From contig QUTJ01031351.1 in the NCBI GenBank assembly GCA_003573635.1, positions 1-11,042 of the forward strand: DNA of 11,042 bases. The letters are read 5' to 3'. Made by a program: the position numbers and the translations under genes. The notes below the pieces were generated by a model. It was not told where the DNA came from. It ran no database searches and was given only the letters and a program-made list of their open reading frames with translations. This DNA comes from Goniomonas avonlea. Lineage: Eukaryota; Cryptophyceae; Goniomonadida; Goniomonadaceae. Positions 1-7,395 of this stretch are shown here, piece by piece. Position 1 is the first letter of the stretch; every line of letters starts with the position of its first letter.

Positions 1-45
1 GAGAGAGAGAGAGAGAGACGAGAGCGTGGGCGAGAGAGAGCATGC
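1..45. repeat. GA/CT simple repeat
   Basis: The first bases are (GA)n with a few interruptions; it reads CT-rich on the coding strand of the flanking APH-like gene. Similar tracts lie inside introns of the other genes here, so this one is probably intronic too. Confidence 0.85.
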
Positions 46-1038
46 TGCAGCAGCAGCTGCTGTTTGCGAGGTTCAGGTAGTTCCGACCTTCGATGAATTG
101 TGGGTGTTGTCACTCGGCCATTCTGGTCACGACTGGGCGTCTCTTCACGGCGTGTGAGGCCTATGGCAAGCTGCACACTGCTTGCGCGCGATTCACATGC
201 AGACACGCACACCCACACATACCGCGCACATCCACACCTATGCGCATGCACACACACACACGCCCACTGCCCCCCCCGTCACGCACCTGGCGGCGGCATA
301 GTCTCCGTAGCGCGCAAACGGCCCAAGTGCACTACATCCAGCATTGCTTGCAAGCGCGACTACCTTGAGTGTCTCGGACGGCTCATCGCCTTCAGGCGCG
401 AAGCTGCCGAAATGCGTAAACGAGAGCTTGTGAATCTCTGCGAACGCCCGAGCCCATTCGTAGAAAGTACGGTTGCGCGCCTCCGGCGCCATGGTTGGCA
501 GGACATCCTGCAGTTTCGCACCCGTAGCGACCTCAAAAATGGCAAACTCGGGGAGCGCAGCGCCTGAGGAGGGACCGCCACCCCCCAGAGCTCGGACGGT
601 GGGAACAGGGACGTGCAGAGTGCGCCGTTTAACATACCGCATGACGGCGACCTCTGCAACAGTTTTGTTGCAACCATTCCAGAATGGGCTTCCAAACTTG
701 ACAATCACAGACTCGGCTCCAGCACCGTGCTGCTCCCCATCAGTCGCGGGAGCAAGCTCCACCCGGAACACGGCATTGATCACGCCGCCGCCCCGGAGGC
801 GCTCCAAGCGACCGACCCTTCGTTGTAGCCCTTCCCAAACAGCCGCCCGAACAGTCGAGTCGCTTACTTCAATATCTCCTCCGTACAGGACTCTGCTACC
901 AGCTGTCCCTCGTGGCTGTGTTCGTGGCCAAAACACCACGAACAGTCCGCACAACACAAGCGCCGTCATGACGGAGTTCCAGGAGACATAGCATCGCTCC
1001 CAGACACGAGGCTCGCGGAATCTCTTGCTCGCAGGCAT
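1..1038 (-). CDS. Membrane-anchored APH/choline-kinase-fold protein, 5' part (partial)
   Basis: Exon 1 is 1038 down to 287 (250 codons plus 2 bases). Residues 5-15 are Arg/Lys-rich and are followed by a hydrophobic segment at about 21-37, which predicts a type II signal anchor. From about residue 84 it reads like the N-lobe of the phosphotransferase (APH, PF01636-like) fold: a glycine-rich turn (GGGVINAVFRV), the VIVKF strand with candidate ATP-binding Lys114, a helix with Glu129, the hinge-like LPEFAIFEVATGAKL, and the WARAFAEIHKL helix at 195-205. Two N-glycosylation sequons (N124-K-T and N189-R-T) fit a lumenal kinase domain. A donor CAG|GTGCGTGA ends exon 1. A plausible phase-2 acceptor leaves a 109-nt intron (178-286) and opens exon 2 from 177 leftward. 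The HGDxxxxN catalytic loop would lie beyond the window, so activity and substrate are unknown. The family call is inferred from fold-like motifs only. Confidence 0.7.
46..177 (-). other. Candidate exon 2 of the APH-like gene
   Basis: After the acceptor AAGCAG at 178-183 on the minus strand, the frame continuing from exon 1 (starting S-VQLAIGLTRREETPS) stays open through to the simple repeat at the window edge. Its composition is plausible for the variable middle of an APH-fold protein, but no family motif falls here. The left boundary is not defined; the repeat at 1-45 is probably intronic. Confidence 0.3.
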
Positions 1039-1165
1039 CGGACGAGCTCACCTATGCGTGAGTCCAGTCGAGGCCGCGCGAAGAAGCATTTACTTTTCTC
1101 GCCTTGTGCGCCGCGTACGTATGAACCAGGGAATCGAACTGCGATAATATAATAATCTTGTCGTC
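1039..1165. promoter_or_regulatory. Short divergent promoter between the APH-like gene and the release factor
   Basis: Only 127 bp separate the two start codons (APH-like ATG at 1038 on minus, release factor ATG at 1166 on plus). The region must hold both 5' leaders and both core promoters. An AT-rich run, ATAATATAATAATC, lies at 1143-1156, just upstream of the plus-strand ATG; the rest is mixed and GC-rich. No clear transcription factor site was recognised. Function is inferred from gene orientation. Confidence 0.5.
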
Positions 1166-4100
1166 ATGCTGCGGTCTGCGACTCGCCTCGTTGTGTGGTC
1201 GGCGCGGCCGCTGAAGGTTTGTAACCGGTTGTCTGGAGCTCGGATGTTCAGTGCAAGTACGTTGTCATCTGGCATGTCATTTGAGTTTACGCTAATCCAG
1301 AGGTCGAGTGGAAATATGCGTACACGGAGCGGCTGCGTCTGGTGAGCGACCGGGCTGGCTCAGAAAAAGACTCACAGCTTGGTCCACAGATTGTTGCCCA
1401 AATGGACGTTGTTCAATCACAGTTTGTAAGACACCAGCTGAGTGCTTGAATGCGATCTGGCTCACATGCTGCAAGGAACAAGCGAGTCCTTCATCCAAGG
1501 AATACGCGGAAATTTGCAAAAAAATATCACATCTATCCCAAGTCTCTGAAGCGCTTGGCGCTTACGAAGCCAAGCAGCAGGTAAACGCGCCCAATGTACG
1601 GTTTTCATTCTTGGTGTTGACACCAAGTGCAGGAACTCGAAGATTTGCAGGCTATGGTCAAGGTGGTGATTTCTGCGATGCCGCGTCGTTAACACCCCAC
1701 AGGAAGCAAGCGATCCTGAGCTGGTAGAGCTCGCGCAAGAGGACCTCAAAGTATGATTTGTTTATTCCTGGAGTCTTTTTGGACTGATGGCTGATCAGGG
1801 AGTCCAAACTGATGTGGCGAACATGCAAGCCGGCCTGATTCACTATCTGATCCCACCAGACGAAGCTGATGGCATGAATGCCATTCTGGAAGTTCGCGCA
1901 GGTGTGAACAGTTTTGCTCGCTGCCAGTTTAACCGCTGCTGGACCAGGCGCTGGAGGTGACGAAGCTTCTCTCTTCGCCGGAGAGCTTTTTGAAATGTAC
2001 CAGGTGATGCATGGACGATGCAACCCTGCGCTGACGGCGCCTCCAGAAATTTGCAGCCATACAAGGTTGGCAATTTGAACCCTTTGGTGCAAGCCACAAC
2101 GAGACTGGCGGTGTGAAGGTGCGCGCACAACTCGCCCGAATCGTTGTCCGACCTGATCACAGGAAATATCTGCGCGTGTTGCTGGGTCATCTGTGTTCGG
2201 GCGCCTCAAGTACGAGGCTGGAGTGCACAGGTGTGTCCGTTTTACGGGAGTCATAGTCGTTTCCCTGAGTACAGCCATGTTTGGTGCACTGACATGTGGG
2301 CCCAGGGTGCAACGGGTGCCAGAGACAGAAAAGGCGGCTCGTGTACACACGAGTACAGTGAGTGTCGCGGTGCTGCCTGAAGCCGAAGAGGTACGCTTGT
2401 TTCCACAGGACTAGTGCCTACTACAGGGGAAACAGGAATCAAACGGAACCAGCCGTAATCAAATGGCGCCACTGCACATGCCTGCTGATAGATTTCCGTC
2501 ATCAACCCGAACCAGCCGCCGCTGGTTTGAAAAAACAGACGCTGGGTCGCCAGGAAGTAGGCACTAGACTTCTACAGAATAATTTCCTCCAGCGGAGGCT
2601 GGTTGGTGGAGGTTGTGCGGATATTGCGCCGCCCTCTTGCCCCCCCTCTCCGTCTCTCCCTCTCTCTCTCTCCCTCCCCCCTCTCCCTCTCCTCTCCCTC
2701 TCCTCGCTCTCTCCCTCTCGTTCTCTCTCCCTTCACCTTCCACTTGAAATGGCGAGCAGATTTCGTTTCCGCTGTCGGGTTTTCGCAGGCAAACGTAAAC
2801 CGACAGATAGAATCCTTTTGCTGGAGACTGGAAGATGGCTGCCATTGAACCTCGAGCTCTATTCGAGCGCGTCTGACTAATGCCATGCTTGCAGACTCAT
2901 GTGGAGATTCGCCCAGACCAATTACGAATCGACACATATCGGTCCCAGGGTGCCGGCGGCCAGAGTGTAAGCGCCTCCCTCTGCCTCCGACTCTCCCCAC
3001 CGCTTCTGCTGCCACTGCCACTCCACTTCCTCCACTGTTCACTCTCGCACTGGCCCCCTCCCTCTCTCGCTCTCCTCCGTCTCCTTTCCCCTCTCCCTCC
3101 TCCTTTCCCTTTCCCTCTCTCTGTCTCCGTCTCCTCCTCCCCTCTCATCGCCTTTTCCCTCTCCCTCTCTCCACCGACATGCACACTCTGCCACGAGTAC
3201 CAGTCTTGCCATTCCGCCCCACAAGGACAGAGCGGGACAGCATGTCCGCCGACGGCATTTTGGCTTGGAAAATTGGCTGATTTTGGCTGATTTTGGCTGA
3301 TTTTGGGCGGATAATCTGCTATCACACTCGTTCCCCCACCCATTCCTGCTTCTCGCCGTCCCTCCACTCCCAGTGACCACTTCAGTCCCCACTCCTTCCA
3401 TCCCCTCTCGTATCCAAGTCCCATGGCAGCGGGCATGCGTCCGCTAACACGTGTCCGCTAACTTGGCATGTCCGCCAGCGAGATGTGTCCCCTATTAGGG
3501 GGACAAACTGCGTGTCCCTCATAGGAGACCACGTCCCTTTGCCGCGAACTATCAAGAAAAATCGCGCGTAGCTCGTTCGGCCTTTCGCCACCTTTCAAGC
3601 ATGACCGTGTTGGTGACACAAACAAACAAACAGGTGAACACGACAGACAGTGCAGTGCGCATCACACATATCCCGACCGGCGTCGTCGTAGCCATATCCG
3701 ACGAGCGCTCCCAGCACAAGGTGCGACACACTCCTGCATCTGCCCGCGGTGTCCCTTGTTGGTGACAAGTCAGCCTGCTTGGACTCTGTGTGACAGTTGC
3801 GTTGGCTTTGGCGAGGAGGCCCCCGGACATGTCAACTTGACGGAGAGACACAGCCCAGTGTGAAAGGCAAAACTGCTCCTCCGGAACAGGAACTGACGCG
3901 CAAACCGTGACCCATTCCTCCAGAATAAGGCCAAGGCAATGTCGCTGCTGCGTTCTCGGTTGTTTGAGGCCCAGCGAGAGCAGGTTGCGCAGGCGCACAA
4001 CGCCGAGCGTCAGTCACAGGCATGTTTTTGCTGGTTTGGGCAACGAAATAGCGGAGGAGTAGGCGGGTGGAATGCTAGAGAAGATGGGGCAGGGAGTGAA

Positions 4101-4671
4101 GACAAGATGGAGCAGGGAAGAGAGAGATGGAGCAGGGATGCTAGAGAGAAGATGGCGCAGGGAGTGCTAGATAGAATAGAGATATAAGATTTTGAGGTTA
4201 GAGATCAGGGACGCATAGCGCTTTTCAGCCAAGTGTAGAAGAGCAGGGCAACGGGCTAGGGCTGTGAGGTCGAGTTGGGGCCCATGAATCTTTATTGCTG
4301 ACCCGAACGCACGACAGCCTTGCACTCGGGCCTTGTCGCGTGACAGGTTCCCGTAACTGAAGCGTACAGATTGGGTCGTCGCACAGGTCTGAGCGCATCC
4401 GGACCTACAACTTTCCTCAGGACCGTGTCACCGACCACCGAGCAGGATTTAGCTTACACGGTGAGCACAGTCTTTGCATTTTGTGCACCAGCCAATCTTT
4501 TTGGTCAGCTAACATCCAGATAGACTCTCTGTCTTTGATCGATCTGCTGACAAACCACTCACAGGACTCAATTCTATAATGGATGGCAGCGAGCTCCACC
4601 AAATTTTGGACGAGCTGGCACAGCAATCATTGATTGAGTCCCTGCAACAAGACGAGCCTGATTCCAAATAG
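1166..4671 (+). CDS. MRF1: Organellar (probably mitochondrial) peptide chain release factor 1, 16 exons
   Basis: A class I release factor that reads UAA/UAG on the organelle ribosome and hydrolyses peptidyl-tRNA. Exons: 1166-1256, 1301-1341, 1390-1425, 1476-1580, 1651-1662, 1703-1750, 1799-1901, 1948-2003, 2047-2118, 2163-2230, 2306-2390, 2895-2966, 3634-3720, 3924-4019, 4370-4460, 4565-4671; all join in frame to about 389 aa. Residues 1-30 form an Arg-rich, acid-free presequence with an R-x-F|S cleavage-like site (R26-M-F-S). The PCRF domain follows ([38 protein letters not shown]). The codon-reading PxT motif is P216-E-T218, not the SPF of RF2. VHTST, then GAGGQ (GGQ at 260-262), [16 protein letters not shown] and [18 protein letters not shown] complete the RF1 pattern. 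The start is the ATG opening the presequence. Least certain is the 12-nt exon 5. Plastid targeting cannot be excluded. Confidence 0.95.
1651..1662 (+). other. 12-nt microexon in the release factor gene (exon 5)
   Basis: Four codons (AMVK) sit between a TTTGCAG acceptor and an AAG|GTGGTG donor, with introns of 70 and 40 nt on either side. Including it lengthens a coiled helix to nearer the usual RF1 spacing between the [11 protein letters not shown] helix and SDPEL. Skipping it also keeps frame, so a single 122-nt intron (1581-1702) is the alternative. Confidence 0.5.
2391..2894 (+). other. Release factor intron 11 with CT-rich tract
   Basis: A 504-nt intron lies between GAAGAG|GTACGC and GCTTGCAG|ACT. 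About 2636-2733 is almost pure C/T on the coding strand. Removing it joins VLPEAEE to [16 protein letters not shown] exactly as RF1 proteins read, so no exon is missing. ORFs across it are composition artefacts. Confidence 0.85.
2636..2733. repeat. CT-rich low-complexity tract
   Basis: Irregular (CCTCTC/CTCT)n, nearly pure pyrimidine on the plus strand, inside intron 11 of the release factor gene. Confidence 0.9.
2975..3175. repeat. CT-rich low-complexity tract
   Basis: Irregular CTCC/CTTCC/CTCTC pyrimidine tract on the plus (coding) strand, inside release factor intron 12. Confidence 0.88.
3271..3310. repeat. 10-bp tandem repeat, TTTTGGCTGA-type
   Basis: Four consecutive 10-bp units: two identical, one with its first two bases changed, and a last unit reading TTTTGGGCGG. 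It lies in release factor intron 12. Confidence 0.9.
3437..3537. repeat. Degenerate GTCC-motif repeat cluster with hairpin
   Basis: GTCC occurs at 3439, 3453, 3470, 3487, 3514 and 3533, with spacings of 14-27 nt. The first two copies share GTCCGCTAAC. At 3487-3504, GTCCCC-TATTAG-GGGGAC can fold into a 6-bp hairpin. The cluster is intronic and its function is unknown. Confidence 0.55.
4020..4369 (+). other. GC-AG intron of the release factor gene (intron 14)
   Basis: The donor is CAG|GCATGT and the acceptor GTACAG|ATT, with a branch-like GTAACTGA just upstream. The 350-nt intron joins AERQSQ to [15 protein letters not shown], matching RF1 proteins ([19 protein letters not shown]). The nearest GT donor (GTTTTT at 4024) would run into a stop, so the GC donor is forced by the frame. 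The intron holds an imperfect purine-rich repeat (about 4081-4180). Confidence 0.85.
4081..4180. repeat. Imperfect purine-rich minisatellite
   Basis: Four copies of GATGGnGCAGGGA, starting at about 4083, 4106, 4126 and 4151, are separated by GA-rich spacers. Two spacers share GTGCTAGA/ATGCTAGAGA-like runs. It lies inside the GC-AG intron of the release factor gene. Confidence 0.75.
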
Positions 4672-4694
4672 AGTGGTGTGCCATCATAGAGGAG

Positions 4695-5219
4695 TCACGA
4701 CACTGACCCGGCTGCAATGGGAGGTACTGTCGAGGATCTCAGTTTCGAAACTTGAAAAACTGTATTGGTTCGCTCTTCAACAGCTGGGAATCCAGATTGG
4801 CACTCTTTTTCATCTAGACTTAGACACGCACTAGAGTGGTACACTCTAACTGTGAATCTGCGATACGAGCGTGGTCCTGACTTTCGGTTCACGGTGTTTC
4901 GATCCCAAGCAAAGAAGCACTTAGGCTGCGGCTTCTGACTCTGGCGCACAATGTCGACTGTGTGTGAGATATGATTGAATAAAACACCCAATTGTTCAAT
5001 CTGGGCGGTTTGGGCGCGTTTGGCAACGCGCTCGATCTGGTAAGACTGGCGCCGTGCTGTCATCGCTGAAAATCGCTCTGCGTTCGTGTCAAGTGGTTCT
5101 AAAAAGTGGTTGAGCGCTTCATTGCTTTCACTGCGCGTGGCAGTTTCCAGCTAACCGGCCACTGCAAACGACTGATCAATCCCAATCCGAAGGGCGGTCC
5201 TTCAACGCACCATGAACAT
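4695..5219 (-). CDS. Candidate small unknown gene between SPO11 and the release factor
   Basis: On the minus strand an ATG at 5219 gives MFM, a donor ATG|GTGCGT, a 60-nt intron (5151-5210) with acceptor GGTTAG, then an exon open from 5150 to a stop at 4695 (151 codons plus stop). The first ~80 residues of the exon look coding: charged, Gln/Ala-rich and helical, for example SESNEALNHFLEPLDTN and YQIERVAKRAQTAQIEQL. A shorter version is possible: a 35-nt intron after the codons for WDRNT (GTGAAC to CGCAG) leads to a quick TAG. The start lies 21 nt after the SPO11 stop on the same strand, and the far end stops 23 nt from the convergent release factor stop. I do not recognise the family. It could also be chance open frame in 3' UTR sequence. 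Confidence 0.4.
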
Positions 5220-5240
5220 CGCCGTTGGATTTAGCGACCC

Positions 5241-7104
5241 TTAGCTTGAGAGCCAATCCTGCTGCTGCAGCTTACGCGGAATGTACTGTGTGGACACGAA
5301 GTTCAAGGTCAGCGAAGCCAGCGACTCGATCTCGGCCTTGTATCCTGTCCTTGGGTGTTTGCATCTGGTCTGCGCGCACGCAATAGCACTGAGATCGTGC
5401 AATCTATTCTGTTCGATGGTGACAGACTGCAACTTACCAGAATCCAGCATTTGCTCTAACTCCTCCCTGCATTCATGCCTTAGCCTCAAGTGTGTTGGAG
5501 CACTTCACTCACTTCCATTTCGGAACATGCTCAAAAAATTTCCTGTCTGCGAGCAGTATTATGACGGGAGCAGAGAGAGTGCGCTTACTGAGGAGCATGG
5601 CGCGGCCCCGACGGATGTCTTGGGCTGCACGGACGCATTAGAACCAGTGCACATGAGGCATTCTTGGGAAATCTACTTGTGAGTGGAAGCTTGCATTCTG
5701 CTGGGATCCGGTACTTATCCAAGTCCCCGGTACGCACTCCGAGCCATTTGAGTCCTGAAACTCGCAGATTGTCGACTTGGTGAGCCAGGTTCTGAGCTGG
5801 GGGTTCAGCAGATGGGCGATCGAAGCTCAGAGGCTGCACCTTGCTTCCAAATGCGTAGACCCTGATCTAAGAGTCAATTTGGCTTTCGAGAGAAAAGATA
5901 GCGCCGGCGGTGCGCACCCCATGATCTCCAAGCCATGTGGGTCTGCATCGGCAAGTCCTGAACAGGTACGGTTTGAGATGCAAACAGAAGACAGCCGTGC
6001 TGAACCGACCATAAACTGGGATGTGCGGAAACGCTGAAACCAGTTTCGTCAGAAAGATTCTCGTTGGAATGTCAGGATAGCCGCAAGCAGTAACGATCAA
6101 GGCCTTGCCACCGAACACTCGTTGCACAAACTGGTCGTCCAGCAAACGCCTTGAGCAGCTGTCAGGCTTGAAGATGGATCCAAAACGTGCCTAAATATGC
6201 ACTCCTTCTCCAGTATGAAGATTGCTTCACAGCGAGTTCGCAATTCTAATCGCGCGTCAGGAGCGCCAGACCGCCGACAGGTCCATACCGCGGATCGTGT
6301 GAGCGGAGCTCGAGACAGCAATCCCAGCTACCGGATTCACCTGCAATAAAGAAGTCAATGTAGAGCCAGAACCTTTTTATTCCTCACAGCGCAATCCACG
6401 AAGAGTCCGGTTTCCTCCACGAATGACACGGCGCCGTGCAGTAATCCCTTCGAGGTGTACATCTGAAGGATGGGTCAAGCCCAACCTCCACAATCAGCGC
6501 AAAAACATACCACGTTCAGAAAGTGACGGGGAACACTGAGAGTTCTGGCCCAGGTGTCCAGTGCTACATCCGAGACTTGTTGCTTCCTGTAAGTTTTGAG
6601 AATTGAATTTTGAATTCGCAGAGAATCATGAACAACCTGAAAAGCGCCACATCAGAATAAAAAATATTCCGTTTCGTTGACCTCTTGTGTTGATTCTTGA
6701 GTTGGTGGATGCTCGATAAAACACGAAGCAACACTGCTACCCTCGGAGGAAAACGGGATGAACGTGTGCGAGACAACCAACAGAAAGCCAAGCTATACCA
6801 TACGCCCGTCCTACTTCTCGCCCGGATACAAGACTAACTGTTCTTAAATCGCCATCGTTTTCGACTACTTGTTGGGCTCCTGAGGAACCAAACTCCATAG
6901 ATTTCCACTGTGAAACAACATCATCAGCTGTTCCGATCTGACGATGCGGACCTTCGGGGCTGCTTTGACACATAAATCTGGGACAAACCCATCGCAGATA
7001 TCACCAACAAACGACTCGATGACAGTCTCAATTGTTTCGACAATATCGTCCTTCAGAGCTCCTGAGTTCGTCACGGCATCAGCCTGAACCCATTGCGAGC
7101 TCAT
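5241..7104 (-). CDS. SPO11: SPO11 meiotic DNA transesterase (topoisomerase VI A-like), 14 exons
   Basis: Makes the double-strand breaks that start meiotic recombination. Minus-strand exons: 7104-6952, 6907-6799, 6733-6637, 6586-6511, 6462-6373, 6340-6289, 6245-6191, 6149-6010, 5957-5918, 5861-5677, 5624-5589, 5546-5513, 5466-5438, 5344-5241; about 399 aa, the usual SPO11 size. The catalytic motif STKRNIFYSDVALF places the nucleophile at Tyr113. TSKGLLHGAVSF follows. The Toprim domain shows FILEKE (Glu205), ALIVTACGYPDIPTR, and LADADPHGLEIM (Asp261, Asp263). Next come VYAFGS, LKWLGVRTGDLDKY, LPLTTQDI and the C-terminal YKAEIESLASL..FVSTQYIPRKL. Every junction restores conserved family sequence. 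The exon 2/3 boundary is least sure: 6870-6840 could be a further 31-nt intron. The ATG at 7104 is chosen by closeness to the conserved start; the frame is open further upstream. It is divergent from the ABCG gene. Confidence 0.93.
6150..6190 (-). other. GC-AG intron of SPO11 (intron 7)
   Basis: On the minus strand, TTTAG|GCACGT to CTCAAG|GCG is a 41-nt intron. Removing it gives ILEKECIF-R-RLLDDQF, which matches SPO11 proteins residue for residue in spacing. The only nearby GT (GTTTTG, 4 nt on) would need a 20-nt intron to keep frame. Confidence 0.8.
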
Positions 7105-7395
7105 TTCTTCAATTTTCTTGAGCTTGGGGCCCCGAGTCCCCGACCAAATTTCGCGCCAAACCGAACGAACCCAGACCCCAGAGGGCCAGAGGGGGAGCGC
7201 AGCCCAGGGGCCCAAGGTGTACACAAGGGGGGGCAGCTGTGATCAAACCCATGATCTAACGGCTCCAACCGCACGTAGAGGAAGCGGTTTTATATTCGAC
7301 AATCCTCTCTGGGATTATTGGAACGAAATCCTATCGAACAGACAAAGAACAGACTTTCGCGTCGCTTCACTCACACGCAGGCCAGCAAGCGGATC
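7105..7395. promoter_or_regulatory. Divergent intergenic region between SPO11 and the ABCG gene
   Basis: 291 bp separate the SPO11 ATG (7104, minus) from the ABCG ATG (7396, plus), so both promoters and leaders must lie here. It holds a strong E2F-like site nearest SPO11, a GC-rich block with GGGGCCC palindromes at about 7125-7216, and a TATA-like TTTATATTC at 7288-7296, about 100 bp before the ABCG ATG. TATA use and transcription start sites are inferred only. Confidence 0.5.
7149..7160. promoter_or_regulatory. E2F-like site upstream of SPO11
   Basis: TTTCGCGCCAAA matches the E2F/DP consensus (TTTSSCGC family) on both strands and sits 44 bp upstream of the SPO11 ATG. E2F factors drive S-phase genes in animals, plants and many algae. 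Use of this site here is inferred from match and position. Confidence 0.4.

Larger units (their letters stand above)
2967..3633 (+). other. Release factor intron 12, composite of low-complexity blocks
   Basis: A 667-nt intron placed immediately after the GGQS codons (AGT|GTAAGC donor) and ending in an A/C-rich run and CAG|GTGAAC. It holds a CT-rich block (about 2975-3175), a 10-bp tandem repeat (3271-3310), and a cluster of GTCC-containing degenerate repeats (3437-3537) with a hairpin. No coding exon is needed, because GGQS joins directly to [10 protein letters not shown]. Confidence 0.85.

Noticed and set aside
1122-1142. tRNA B-box-like sequence on the minus strand (AGTTCGATTCCC)
   Set aside because: The flanks do not form a T-stem and no A box or acceptor stem was found.
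1658-2350. 230-codon open frame on the minus strand
   Set aside because: It lies antisense to release factor exons 5-11, whose plus-strand joins restore a conserved protein; the minus frame shows no family motif.
2306-2390. RF2 or ICT1-type release factor
   Set aside because: The codon-reading motif is PxT, not SPF, and the full PCRF domain is present, unlike ICT1.
2572-3436. Arg/Glu-rich and Ser/Leu/Pro-rich open frames on both strands
   Set aside because: They are translations of CT/GA tracts inside two release factor introns.
4978-4983. AATAAA as the release factor polyadenylation signal
   Set aside because: It is over 300 nt past the stop and inside the candidate minus-strand frame; one hexamer in AT-rich sequence is weak evidence.
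5918-6149. Archaeal or organellar topoisomerase VI A instead of SPO11
   Set aside because: SPO11-type spacing, the TSKGLLHG element and the ~399-aa size fit SPO11 as well or better; a tree would be needed to separate SPO11-1/-2 from the SPO11-3/TopVIA clade, so the paralogue is left open.
7226-7285. tRNA-like fragment on the minus strand with GGTTTGATCAC
   Set aside because: The T-stem does not pair and the A-box-like and B-box-like elements are too close.
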